Assembly: GCA_046160545.1 (NCBI GenBank)
Contig: JBJXGS010000252.1
Span: forward strand, 26,900 to 90,899
Reading direction: 5' to 3'
Length of the DNA: 64,000 nucleotides
Source of the DNA: JAEUOS01 sp046160545
GTDB lineage: Bacteria > Pseudomonadota > Gammaproteobacteria > Burkholderiales > JAEUOS01
The translations under genes were made by a program, and so were the position numbers. Shown one piece after another: positions 44,228 to 52,536 of this stretch (its first letter is position 1; each line of letters starts with the position of its first letter). Under the pieces are notes generated by a model. That model was not told where the DNA came from, searched no databases, and was given only the letters and a program-made list of their open reading frames with translations.

Positions 44228-45290
44228 GCCCATGACCATAGCCGTAGCCGTAGCCATAACCGTAGCCATAACCGTAGCCACCATCTGATTCGCCGCGCGA
44301 CTGGTTGAGAACAACCATCTTGACAGGGCAGGATTCAATGGTCGCCAGCGCATGTTGCACTTCGGCCTGCGAGGTGCGCTCCGCCTGCACGACAAGAACG
44401 ATCTGCCCCATATGGGTTGCCAACACGCGCGACTCGGTCGTCGGCAGCAGCGGCGGTGAATCGAAAATGATGATCCGGTCAGGATAGCGATCGGCCATCT
44501 CACGCACCAGCGCCACCATCGAGTCGCTGGCAAGCAGTTCGGTAGCACGCTCGCGTGGCGTTCCGCTCGGGAGCAGCGTCAGCTTCTCGATGTTGGTTCG
44601 CAGAAGGACATCCGCGATCGCAACCCTGCCTCGCGGCACCAGATCAAGAAGCCCTGGGGCCGGCGGCAGTTCGAGGACGTTGAGGACCGAAGGACGCGCA
44701 ACGTCCGCATCGACGAGCAGGACAGTATTGTCCAGCTCCGCTGCAATGCTGATGGCAAGATTGACCGCCGTGAAGCTCTTGCCCTCCCTGGGCAAGGCAC
44801 TGGTCACCATGATCAGGTTGCCATCAGTCACAGGGGCAGCGCCCCTGCCCATGGCATTGGCGATAAGCGGTCTCTTGATGACCCGATACTCCTCCGCGAT
44901 GCGGGATCGCGGCGCATCCGGCGTCATGATGAACTTTGCCGCGAGTGCACGGAAATCGATATCCACACGCTTGGAAATAGCGCCGTCCGGGTCTGAGGGC
45001 GTTCGCTGCGAAACCGTCACCCGCGCCGCTACCGGCGCTGCTTCAGCAAGAGGTGTCGGAGCAGCCGCGGAAGTCGTGTCCGAAGCACGGGACTGATCAT
45101 TCGGCCCCTGCATATCCGGAATTCCAGGGGGCGCTCCGGCAATGCTCGCCTCCGCATTGAGAGCGGGTGCGCGCCGCGCTGAATCGGGGAACGGCGCTTG
45201 AACGCGCGGCGGCGGAACATCCGGCGGAAACTCGACGCCGGCTTGTCGCAACTGTTCGAGACGCTTCGCGGCTTGTTCGATGAGGCTCAT
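44217..45290 (-). CDS. XrtA-associated tyrosine autokinase (BY-kinase type)
   Basis: A 357-residue cytoplasmic kinase. A Pro/Ala-rich N-terminal 110 residues precede the ATPase domain with Walker A (TSALPREGKSF), Walker A-prime (LLVDADVARPS) and Walker B (IIIFDSPPLLP). The C-terminus is a Tyr-rich tail of seven Gly-Tyr dipeptides followed by GHGHAA, the likely autophosphorylation cluster. Such kinases act with the Wzz-like chain-length protein encoded just upstream to set polymer length. ATG 45290 lies 12 bases after that gene. The N-terminal MSLIEQAAKRLEQL start matches the exosortase-associated kinase family. Confidence 0.9.
   Translation of the reverse strand: MSLIEQAAKRLEQLRQAGVEFPPDVPPPRVQAPFPDSARRAPALNAEASIAGAPPGIPDMQGPNDQSRASDTTSAAAPTPLAEAAPVAARVTVSQRTPSDPDGAISKRVDIDFRALAAKFIMTPDAPRSRIAEEYRVIKRPLIANAMGRGAAPVTDGNLIMVTSALPREGKSFTAVNLAISIAAELDNTVLLVDADVARPSVLNVLELPPAPGLLDLVPRGRVAIADVLLRTNIEKLTLLPSGTPRERATELLASDSMVALVREMADRYPDRIIIFDSPPLLPTTESRVLATHMGQIVLVVQAERTSQAEVQHALATIESCPVKMVVLNQSRGESDGGYGYGYGYGYGYGYGHGHAA
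44238..44279 (-). repeat. Hexanucleotide tract encoding (Gly-Tyr)7 in the kinase tail
   Basis: Seven units of six bases, each encoding Gly-Tyr, with silent variation between GGC and GGT (Gly) and TAT and TAC (Tyr). The tract lies 11 bases upstream of the start codon of the following outer-membrane protein gene. Because units are hexameric, gain or loss changes only the number of Tyr residues, not the frame. Confidence 0.85.
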
Positions 45291-45302
45291 GGCAATCGTC
45301 CC

Positions 45303-46889
45303 TCAGGCCGCAGCCCGCATCGCAAGCAGGAAAAGTACCCCAATCCCGCCACCATACAGTCCGATCAACGCGAATAGTGCAGCCAGAAACCGCAGCAAAC
45401 TGCGCCATTCCTTGCGCCTGTCGGCGTCGGTCAGGTTTAGCCCGACCACTCCGAGGAGCGGCAGGCCGGTTATTTCACGCAGCGCGCGCCCGTCGTGAAA
45501 CACCGGACGCAGCTGCGTGGCCGCAAATGAGGCAAACAAGCCTGCGCCCAACGCCACGCCAAGAGCTGCTGCGAGGAGAAGCATGCGATTCGGCGCCACC
45601 GGCTGGGGAGCCACTCGAGGAGGATCAATGAGGCGAAAGTCGGCGACGCCCGATGCCGAACCAAGTTCACCGGTGATACTCGCCGATTCGCGTCGCGCGA
45701 CAAGGGACTCGTAGTTCTTCTTGTTGACGTCATAGTCGCGATTCAGCTGCGAGAGTTCGGCCTCAAGCTGCGGCATCACCTTCATGGAATCCTTGACCTT
45801 GGCAAAGCGCGCCTCGAATTCGGCCACCCGCGCCTTGAGCGAAGCCACGTTGGCCTCGTTTTCTCCCAAAGCAACCTTGAGCTGCTGAAATACCGGATTG
45901 CTTGCAATCGGAGTGGCGGCCGGTCCGGCAGCCGGTTTGGAAGCAACTTTCTTGCGCGCCGCCAATTCCTGCTTTCTCTGCTCCTCAAGTTCGCGGATCA
46001 TGCGCCGGTTTCCGACCACATCCGGATGCTGCTCGGTGTAGCGCTGCAGAAGCTGATCAAGATTTCGCTTCAGGGCATCGATGCGGCCATCTACCTCGGG
46101 TACCGTCGCGGCCGCTGGATCGGCCGCCGGGCCGGCCTGTGTATCAGGCAAGAGCACCATTTCCTCGCCACTCAGTTGGCGCTTGAGGGCGTCGCGTGAG
46201 TTTTCGGCTTCACGCAACGCCAGCCGCGCGCTGGATAACTGCGCGCTGATATCGGAGAAGCGATCGATCCCCGACTTGCCGTCGGCGACCTGAGTATCAA
46301 TGTTGCGCAGCTTGAAATCCTTGAGGCGCGATTCCGCTTCCTCGAGTTTTTTCTCGTAGCCGCGTATCTGATCGTCGATGAATTTCTTGGCCGAATCGGA
46401 ATCCTTGCGCTTGTCGCCCAGGCTTGATTCGACGAAGATCGATGTCAACGACTGAACGACACGCTTGGCACGCTCCGGGTTGGAATCCCGAAACGACAGC
46501 GTGTAAAGATTGTCCCGGGTAGTGGTCTGAATTCGGATCGTCGCGATCAGGCCATCGATCAGTTCATCCTGTGCAGAGCGTGACTTGGTTCCAAGATCCA
46601 AATCTGCCATGCGCACCAATTTTTCCATGTTCGGACGCGACAACAGCGTCCGGCTGAGCATCATGACCTGTTGCTCGATGTTCGGCTGGACCGCCAGGCC
46701 AGACATGAGCGGCTGAAGGATCGACTGCGTATCGACGTAGATGCGGGCGCTGGCCTCGAATTTCGGCGGGATCGTCATGACAACCATGGCCGCGATTGCG
46801 CCGACGGCCCAGGATATCGCCATTCCGAGCCGGCGATGCCGCCACATCGCACGGAGAATCGCCTTGACTTGACGAAGGATTTCAGTCAT
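45303..46889 (-). CDS. XrtA system polysaccharide chain-length determinant (Wzz-like)
   Basis: A 528-residue inner-membrane protein. The N-terminal membrane segment (WAVGAIAAMVVMTIPP region, about 25-45) is followed by a Wzz domain (ASARIYVDTQSILQPLMSG), a long periplasmic coiled coil (about 170-390), a second membrane segment near 440-460 and a third hydrophobic segment at the C-terminus. It controls polymer length and, with the separate BY-kinase encoded downstream, forms the polysaccharide co-polymerase. ATG 46889 lies 41 bases after the export lipoprotein stop. This gene and its neighbours match the standard exosortase A operon order. Confidence 0.92.
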   Translation of the reverse strand: MTEILRQVKAILRAMWRHRRLGMAISWAVGAIAAMVVMTIPPKFEASARIYVDTQSILQPLMSGLAVQPNIEQQVMMLSRTLLSRPNMEKLVRMADLDLGTKSRSAQDELIDGLIATIRIQTTTRDNLYTLSFRDSNPERAKRVVQSLTSIFVESSLGDKRKDSDSAKKFIDDQIRGYEKKLEEAESRLKDFKLRNIDTQVADGKSGIDRFSDISAQLSSARLALREAENSRDALKRQLSGEEMVLLPDTQAGPAADPAAATVPEVDGRIDALKRNLDQLLQRYTEQHPDVVGNRRMIRELEEQRKQELAARKKVASKPAAGPAATPIASNPVFQQLKVALGENEANVASLKARVAEFEARFAKVKDSMKVMPQLEAELSQLNRDYDVNKKNYESLVARRESASITGELGSASGVADFRLIDPPRVAPQPVAPNRMLLLAAALGVALGAGLFASFAATQLRPVFHDGRALREITGLPLLGVVGLNLTDADRRKEWRSLLRFLAALFALIGLYGGGIGVLFLLAMRAAA

Positions 46890-46930
46890 CGCGTCTCACA
46901 GTACGCTGGCTTTCCGGGCATCGAAACAAA

Positions 46931-47527
46931 TCAGAACCAGCTTTGCGGAATAATCAACACGTCGCCCGGCTTCATCTCTACGTTCGCAGTGACGTCTCCG
47001 CGACGTACCAGATCGCGCAAGCGAACCGCGTACTGCTTGCCGTCCGCTGTACGCAGAATCGAGGCGCGGTTGCCGTCGGCGAAATCGGTGATGCCGCCAA
47101 CAGCGATCATCACATCGAGAAGAGTCATTTTCTGACGGTACGGAAGTACCTGCGGCTTTGCGGCCTCGCCGATGACACGAATCTGTTCGCTATACGGTCC
47201 CACAAAGCTGGTCACAACAACGGTGACCACGGGATCGCGAATGAACTTCGACAAGGCTTTTTCGATATCCCGAGCCAGAGTCGTTGGATCCTTGCCGAAG
47301 GCATCCAGATCCTCGACCAGGCCGGTCGAGACTCTGCCATCCGGACGCACAGGTACGGTTGCTGAAAGCTCGGGGTTGCGCCAGACAACTATGTTGAGTT
47401 GGTCCCCGGGGCCGATCACATAACGGTAATCGGGCGATGCAGCGCTGGTAGGAGCCGGCGGAAATGCGCTCGAGGCGCAACCGGCAAGCACGAGGCAAGC
47501 TGTGATCAGGACGATGAGCTGACGCAT
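46931..47527 (-). CDS. Exopolysaccharide export lipoprotein (Wza-like), XrtA system
   Basis: A 198-residue outer-membrane-directed lipoprotein with lipobox LVLAGC (Cys17). It has the polysaccharide export (Poly_export) domain starting DYRYVIGPGDQLNIVVWRNP and a SLBB-like domain (IRVIGEAAKPQVLPY). It is a short member of the Wza/BexD group. It is the first gene of the core operon, with the ribosome binding site AGGGGG seven bases before ATG 47527. It would form or contribute to the translocation pore for the exopolysaccharide, together with the outer-membrane barrel at 42575-44227. Confidence 0.93.
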   Translation of the reverse strand: MRQLIVLITACLVLAGCASSAFPPAPTSAASPDYRYVIGPGDQLNIVVWRNPELSATVPVRPDGRVSTGLVEDLDAFGKDPTTLARDIEKALSKFIRDPVVTVVVTSFVGPYSEQIRVIGEAAKPQVLPYRQKMTLLDVMIAVGGITDFADGNRASILRTADGKQYAVRLRDLVRRGDVTANVEMKPGDVLIIPQSWF

Positions 47528-47889
47528 CTGGTTTCCCCCTCAGGAATCGTTTGCAAAGTGGGCCGCAAGGTTGCGCTGACACATGAACTGGCCGCGCTAA
47601 CCTTCTAATTTAAAAGCGAAATGGAAATCCCACCTTCTCATGATAGCGCAGTTTGACCGCACTGCGACCATCTCGCGGAGAGCATTGCATTATTTCACAC
47701 TAACGGCAACGTACCTGCTTGTCTTGAGGCGTCAAGCATGAGAATTCGTTCCGTCAATTTGCAATGTTTTAGCCTCCCTCCGACTACAAATGGCTATATT
47801 CACATGGCTCGACAATGGATGGTCACGGATCGACTTGTTGCAGCAACACAAGCCCACCTGACAGAGCGCTCCACAAAACAGCTATTGCG
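47528..47889. other. Divergent intergenic region (362 bases) between XrtA operon and lytic transglycosylase gene
   Basis: This region must hold the promoters of the core exosortase operon (minus) and of the transglycosylase gene (plus). I looked for a sigma-54 type -24/-12 element on both strands, as expected if a PrsR-like regulator acted here, and found none that fits. A small palindrome CTTGA-GGCG-TCAAG lies at 47723-47736; it has no T run and could be an operator. The stretch is AT-richer than flanking genes. No gene is supported. Confidence 0.5.
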
Positions 47890-48804
47890 ATGCACTTCCG
47901 AACTCGTGGCGTTTTTGCAACGCCGATACTGTCGGCTTTCCTGGCAAGTTTGGCTGCGGCCAACCCGGCCAACGACCCTGACCGGCTGCGTAATCTGCGC
48001 CTGGAAGCACGCTCCCTCGAGCACGGCGAGGGGATAGCACGGGACCCCCGTCGCGCCGCGGTGCTGTACTGTGAGGCAGCCAAGGAAGGGGATGTCGAGG
48101 CGCAATTCAGCCTAGGCTGGATGCATGCGAACGCCCGTGGCGTTCCCCGCGACGATGGTCTGGCGAGCTACTTCTTCACCCTCGCCGCCGAGGCGGGAAA
48201 CGAGCATGCCAAGCGCATGCTGCGCTTCCTCGGCCCACCGGCAGACATGCCGGACTGCATGCGGCCACCCCCGCCCCCGCCTGTTGCGGAAGCGCCGGCC
48301 GAGCCCCAAATCGAATCGATTGACCAACTCGCGCGATTGGCGTCACCGGCACAGCGGCGCATGGTCGAACTCTTGGTCCGGCTCGCGCCGGAGTACGGCA
48401 TTCATCCGCGGCTCGCGGTCGCGGTTGCGCGGTCCGAATCGAACTTCGACCCATCAGCCGTCTCGCCGAAGAACGCCCAGGGCCTGATGCAGTTGATTCC
48501 CGAAACCTCAGCGCGCTTCAACGTCTCCAAACCCTTTGACCCGGAACAGAACGTAAGGGGCGGACTGTCATACCTGCGCTGGCTGCTGGCCTATTTTCGC
48601 GGCAACGTTGCCCTTGTTGCGGCCGCCTACAACGCGGGCGAAGGAACGGTGAATCGCTTTCGCGGCGTCCCGCCCTACGCTGAGACGCGCGGCTACGTGA
48701 AACGGATCCTCGAAATGTTCCGCAATGATGAACACCCCTTCGACGCGCGTGTGACCGATCCGTCGCCGGAATTGCATCGCATCAAGCTCGTCAAATCGAT
48801 GTAG
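47890..48804 (+). CDS. Lytic transglycosylase with N-terminal Sel1-like repeats
   Basis: A 304-residue exported protein. After the signal (residues 1-24, ending near SLAAANPA) two Sel1-like repeats follow (RRAAVLYCEAAKEGDVEAQF and LASYFFTLAAEAGNEHAKRM). A Pro-rich linker (PPPPPPV) leads to the SLT domain with the catalytic Glu183 in ARSESNFDPSA, followed by AQGLMQLIPETSARF and VAAAYNAGEG. It cleaves peptidoglycan glycan strands with anhydro-sugar formation, perhaps to make space for envelope-spanning export machinery. ATG 47890 is chosen because it opens the signal sequence; upstream in-frame codons lie outside it. The neighbouring serine protease starts six bases after its stop. Confidence 0.85.
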   Translation: MHFRTRGVFATPILSAFLASLAAANPANDPDRLRNLRLEARSLEHGEGIARDPRRAAVLYCEAAKEGDVEAQFSLGWMHANARGVPRDDGLASYFFTLAAEAGNEHAKRMLRFLGPPADMPDCMRPPPPPPVAEAPAEPQIESIDQLARLASPAQRRMVELLVRLAPEYGIHPRLAVAVARSESNFDPSAVSPKNAQGLMQLIPETSARFNVSKPFDPEQNVRGGLSYLRWLLAYFRGNVALVAAAYNAGEGTVNRFRGVPPYAETRGYVKRILEMFRNDEHPFDARVTDPSPELHRIKLVKSM

Positions 48805-48810
48805 GTCAAG

Positions 48811-49596
48811 GTGCGTACCCTGGCCCTCTTGCGCCGGTTCGGCCTGGCGCTCTTCATTCTGGTATCTCTCGGAGAGCATCCGATGGTATCGGCGGCCGAC
48901 CTGCCCGACACCATCGACCGTATCCGGCCCTCGATTGTCGCTGTCGGCGGATTCAAGGCGGTGGGCAATCCACCTTTCACCTTTCGTGGCACCGGGTTTG
49001 TGGTTGCTGACGGCACTCTTGTGGCCACCAACGCTCACGTTGTCGCAGATCCGCCAGAGCGCGACGGCGAGTCCACCATCGCGGTGCAGTTTCGCAGTGG
49101 CGACCGGTTGACGGTTCGACGCGCTCGCATTGTCGCGACGGCGTCCGACGTTGACCTGGCGGTCCTGCGTATTGAAGGGGCGCCGCTTGCTGCATTGCCG
49201 CTCGCTGGAGATGAGTTGCCTCGCGAAGGCCGCGAGATCGCCTTCACGGGATTTCCGGTCGGCAACGTGCTCGGAGTCACGCCTGTCACCCACCGCGGCA
49301 TCGTCTCGTCGATTGCGCCGATCGCAATGCCGGGAGCCACCGCGCAGCAACTCAGCGAGCGCCAGGTGCGCCGCCTCAGGGCAGGCTCATTCAACATCCT
49401 GCAACTGGACGCTACTGCCTACCCGGGCAACAGCGGCAGCCCGGTATTCGATGTTCGCAACGGGCAAGTGGTCGGCATCATCAATATGGTGCTAGTCCGC
49501 GGGACCCGCGAAGCAGCGCTATCGAGTCCGACCGGGATCTCCTACGCGATTCCGGTGCTTTACCTCACGGAGCTGCTGCGCAGTCTGCGCCCCTAG
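48811..49596 (+). CDS. Periplasmic trypsin-like serine protease (S1, without PDZ)
   Basis: A 261-residue exported protease starting at GTG 48811. The signal sequence ends near MVSAADL. The catalytic triad is His76 (TNAHVV), Asp115 (SDVDLAVL) and Ser208 (GNSGSPVF), with correct spacing for the DegP/HtrA-like S1C fold, but no PDZ domain follows. It lies six bases after the transglycosylase gene, so they probably form a two-gene operon. Its substrate is unknown; it could mature exported proteins or envelope enzymes. Confidence 0.87.
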   Translation: MRTLALLRRFGLALFILVSLGEHPMVSAADLPDTIDRIRPSIVAVGGFKAVGNPPFTFRGTGFVVADGTLVATNAHVVADPPERDGESTIAVQFRSGDRLTVRRARIVATASDVDLAVLRIEGAPLAALPLAGDELPREGREIAFTGFPVGNVLGVTPVTHRGIVSSIAPIAMPGATAQQLSERQVRRLRAGSFNILQLDATAYPGNSGSPVFDVRNGQVVGIINMVLVRGTREAALSSPTGISYAIPVLYLTELLRSLRP

Positions 49597-49614
49597 GGTC
49601 CGGGGCGTACGCGA

Positions 49615-50727
49615 TTACTGCGCCACCGCGGCTTCTTCGGGCTGCTTTCGCCAGGCGTCCGCTCGTCGCTTCCAGGCCTTGTAGAGCAAATGGCGTACAA
49701 GCAGGCCGGGAGGCATGCGCAACCAGTGCGAACGCACATATAGACATTGCAACGCGAGCGGCGCAAGGCTGCCCTTCGCACTGTGATGCTGCGGTCGCAG
49801 CGCACGGCGCCAAAGTGCGCGCATCAGGCCAAGCATGGGCCTGGACGGACCGAACCGGGACACCGCACCGAGCGTGTCCGCCGGGACCGGAGTGCCGAGG
49901 ACTTCGTGCGCCATCACCAGGCCATAGTGCAAGGGTCGGCGCAGATCCAGAATCGCAGCACGCGCAGGAAGCTCCTGCCAGAATCCATCGCGCTTGCCAA
50001 AGTGTCGCAACAACAGGTCAAGATCGGACAGGTCGCGCAGACCGTGGCTGAATTCCTCGTTGTGAAACAGATGGGACATGCTATGCAGCACCATGTCGAC
50101 CGGCGCGAGGACACGCAGCGGCGGGTATGCGCCCACGGTGTAGCTAGCCTCCAGCAGCAGGCCAGTGTGCGGATGGTGACGCGCAGTTTCCGGCAACAGC
50201 GCGTGATGCACGTCCAGCACCGTGCCTCGGCGCAGGTGCTGCATCGGTGGCAGTTCGTGCATCCATTCGCGGTAGTAGCGCTGATCGTAGGCATCGTGGT
50301 GGGTCGTCATCCAGCCGTTTTGCATGAGTTCACTCTCGACGGCACTCAACGCGGACTTGGGAACAAGGATGTCGATGTCCGAGAACATGCGGCCCGAGGC
50401 CGCGGGCAGCTCGGCAAGAACGTAGGCGGCACCCTTGAGCAGCACCACCGGAATCTCGAGCGGCCCGAGTATTCGCGCCAGATCGGCCAGTTCCGCCCCC
50501 ACTTCATCCTTTTGCGCGCTCTCAAGGGTCAGCGCGGAAAGCAGGTGCGCACGCGGTCGCGGGTCGATCTCGCCGATGATTCCTTGCGCGGTCGCCAATG
50601 CTGCCAGGCGCGCCAACAAGTCGGAACGTCGCGCCTGGGGTACGACCCAATCCCACTCTGCCTGGGACAGCCGCATCATCGCGCGTGGTTCGGCAAGCAG
50701 CGGGCTTACCCTGTCGGATCGCGCCAC
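49615..50727 (-). CDS. Nucleotidyltransferase-family protein of the HPr-rel-A cassette
   Basis: A 370-residue protein with a nucleotidyltransferase-like fold. The core carries VVLLKGAAYVLAEL and GRMFSDIDILVPKSAL, where the SDIDI motif supplies the two catalytic Asp. A DVHHALLPE segment follows, and the C-terminal 120 residues are helix-rich with many Arg/His. This matches the NTP_transf_5 family that accompanies HprK-related kinase A and a PqqD-family protein. The GTG start at 50727 overlaps the kinase stop by one base (TAGTG). A role in nucleotidylation or phosphate transfer to a peptide or lipid is inferred from its partners. Confidence 0.82.
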   Translation of the reverse strand: MARSDRVSPLLAEPRAMMRLSQAEWDWVVPQARRSDLLARLAALATAQGIIGEIDPRPRAHLLSALTLESAQKDEVGAELADLARILGPLEIPVVLLKGAAYVLAELPAASGRMFSDIDILVPKSALSAVESELMQNGWMTTHHDAYDQRYYREWMHELPPMQHLRRGTVLDVHHALLPETARHHPHTGLLLEASYTVGAYPPLRVLAPVDMVLHSMSHLFHNEEFSHGLRDLSDLDLLLRHFGKRDGFWQELPARAAILDLRRPLHYGLVMAHEVLGTPVPADTLGAVSRFGPSRPMLGLMRALWRRALRPQHHSAKGSLAPLALQCLYVRSHWLRMPPGLLVRHLLYKAWKRRADAWRKQPEEAAVAQ

Positions 50728-51635
50728 TAGCGACGCGCCAAATCATCAAACACGGCCACGGCCGTGTCGAGGCTGCCATAGGAGAACTCGAAAAACTCGC
50801 AAACGTCCGTGACCGCAGCGAGCACTTCGAAGCCGCGCCTGCCGTGAACGCTCAGATTGAAGGCATTGCCGGAGAAGGCCATGAATCCGTGCGCCCGTGA
50901 CAGCGGTTCAAGCCTTGCTGGCGAACCCGCGATATAACGGGGCATGACCACCCAGGCGGGACGCGCCGGATCGTTCGCGCGGACCACGCTGTCTTGTGGC
51001 ACGCGCATATGCGACACATTGCCTTTGACCGTGTCGCGCACTACCGCGTTGAACACCGCCTGTGGCGCAAACGACCGCATGACCTCGATCGACGCGTTCT
51101 TGAGGCTGACCGGACGGGGATTCGCAATCACCAAACCGCTGGCCGGGTCGATGATGGTCATTTCATCGGACAGGAGTCGCCAGCCACGCGCGACCAGGCC
51201 GGCGCACAAAGTGCTCTTGCCCGACCCCGGCGGCGCCGGAAGTATCAGCGCGCGCCCGCCGGATTCCACCACCGCAGCATGGAAGATCAGGTACTGATGG
51301 CAATGGTTGGAAACACACCAGTTGAGTCCCCACTCCAGCATCGGAAACGCCTGATCGGCTGGCAACGGATTGAACGGCGCGTCACGGTCGAAGCGAAACA
51401 CCACCTGCGGACGGAAATAGCGCCTCAATCCCCGCGGCCGCTCGACACTGACGTGGAAATCGGCAAAGCCGTCGGGCCCTTCCACAGGGTAGGCCCCGTA
51501 GTGAAGCTCGATCGCTTGGGCCAGCAGCGTCTCGCGCGAACGGATCGCGGTCACCACCGGGCCGGTGCGCAATCTCAAGCCGTCTTCAGATAGCCGACGC
51601 CGGAGCTCTCCGCCGGAGAGATGTGAGACCAACAA
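50727..51635 (-). CDS. HprK-related kinase A
   Basis: A 302-residue protein. It begins with LSGGELRRRLSEDGLRLRTG, contains a beta-rich N-terminal region and a Walker A loop PAPPGSGKST like HPr kinase, but has no HPr kinase signature downstream. This matches HprK-related kinase A of the HPr-rel-A system. TTG 51635 is the likely start and lies three bases after the PqqD gene stop. The kinase probably phosphorylates a Ser or other hydroxyl on a protein or peptide bound by its PqqD partner; no substrate has been shown. The kinase, PqqD and NTase genes are tightly spaced, indicating one complex. Confidence 0.87.
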   Translation of the reverse strand: MLVSHLSGGELRRRLSEDGLRLRTGPVVTAIRSRETLLAQAIELHYGAYPVEGPDGFADFHVSVERPRGLRRYFRPQVVFRFDRDAPFNPLPADQAFPMLEWGLNWCVSNHCHQYLIFHAAVVESGGRALILPAPPGSGKSTLCAGLVARGWRLLSDEMTIIDPASGLVIANPRPVSLKNASIEVMRSFAPQAVFNAVVRDTVKGNVSHMRVPQDSVVRANDPARPAWVVMPRYIAGSPARLEPLSRAHGFMAFSGNAFNLSVHGRRGFEVLAAVTDVCEFFEFSYGSLDTAVAVFDDLARR

Positions 51636-51638
51636 GTG

Positions 51639-51917
51639 TCAGGGACGATCGACGATACCAAGAGCGGCGAATTCTAGCAAGGTCGTCCGCGCCGCCGCGT
51701 TGTCGGAATCTTCGCTGATGTTAGTGCTATGCCCTGCAGCGGCCCGACACGCGCCCTGGCCTGCGGCCACTCCGTCTACCAAGTCGATGAACAGCCGACT
51801 GGCATCGTGACTGAGCAGGTGTGTGACGCGGTGCGCCTCGACGTACACCACGACCTCGCCATCCCAGACTCGCCACGCCACCCCGGGAGCGACACGGCAG
51901 CCGGCAAGACCGGTCAT
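51639..51917 (-). CDS. PqqD family peptide chaperone, HPr-rel-A system
   Basis: A 92-residue protein. CRVAPGVAWRVWDGEVVVYVE followed by THLLSHDASRLFIDLVDG is the PqqD fold: a beta wing followed by a helical bundle, here known as a RiPP recognition element. ATG 51917 is chosen because residues upstream are not PqqD-like and overlap the preceding gene. It is likely to bind a leader segment of a substrate for the HprK-related kinase. It lies ten bases downstream of the Tat protein gene and three bases upstream of the kinase. Confidence 0.82.
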   Translation of the reverse strand: MTGLAGCRVAPGVAWRVWDGEVVVYVEAHRVTHLLSHDASRLFIDLVDGVAAGQGACRAAAGHSTNISEDSDNAAARTTLLEFAALGIVDRP

Positions 51918-51927
51918 CGGGCGGGAA

Positions 51928-52536
51928 TCAGTCGTAGGTCGACTGCAGGTAGCTAACCACCTGCGCACTGGTCCAAGAGATGCTGCTGGCCGGAACGGAA
52001 TAAAGGCCACCGCTCCGGCAAGCGGTCCACATAGCCTGGATCGTTGCGATAGGAAGGATGGTCAAGGGAACTTTGCCGGATTTCGCATTGAGGTAGGCAG
52101 CGACCACTGCTCGCGAAAGGTCGGTACTCCAGGTCGCATAGGGCTCATAGATCACAGCGAACAAGGTCACGCCTGAAGGAGCGCTCAGGGGATTTGTCCC
52201 GAACACGCTCGCGAACGTCGTCGGCGTGCCATAAGCGGTGGTAGCTATGCAACCTGCGGGCCAGTTACCGGGGTGGTTCTTCCAGTACCCCGGGCTCCTG
52301 CCCGTGCAGGGCACCGTATTCGCCGGCCGGCTCAGGTTGAGCGAACCGAACGACGACACGCTCTGGCACTGGCCATAGGGATTGGTAGCGCCCATGACCC
52401 GGGAACTGGCCAGCGAGAGCACAATCGGCGCGCCGATGACGCCCCCGCGCAGCAGGCGCCGACGCGTTTCACCGTCCCCGGATACGCCTTGCGCTTTGGA
52501 TTCGTTCGCCTTGTCCAGATCCGGTGGTGTCGCCAT
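51928..52536 (-). CDS. Tat-signal exported protein with GYWKNHP motif, first gene of the HPr-rel-A unit
   Basis: About 202 residues. After a charged N-terminus comes a twin-arginine signal (ETRRRLLRGGVIGAPIVL). The mature protein has the motif GRSPGYWKNHPGNWPAGC, a GYWKNHP-type element I recognise from exported surface proteins, then Thr/Ser-rich segments and a possible globular C-terminal half. Function unknown. ATG 52536 is chosen over ATG 52560 because GCGGGA lies eight bases before it. It shares strand and close spacing with PqqD, kinase and nucleotidyltransferase genes, so it may be their substrate or exported product. Not a PEP-CTERM protein: the C-terminus ends VVSYLQSTYD. Confidence 0.62.
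   Translation of the reverse strand: MATPPDLDKANESKAQGVSGDGETRRRLLRGGVIGAPIVLSLASSRVMGATNPYGQCQSVSSFGSLNLSRPANTVPCTGRSPGYWKNHPGNWPAGCIATTAYGTPTTFASVFGTNPLSAPSGVTLFAVIYEPYATWSTDLSRAVVAAYLNAKSGKVPLTILPIATIQAMWTACRSGGLYSVPASSISWTSAQVVSYLQSTYD

Noticed and set aside
47528..47889. Sigma-54 promoter for the exosortase operon
   Set aside because: Searched both strands for the -24 GG and -12 GC dinucleotides in the right context; no match was good enough to call.
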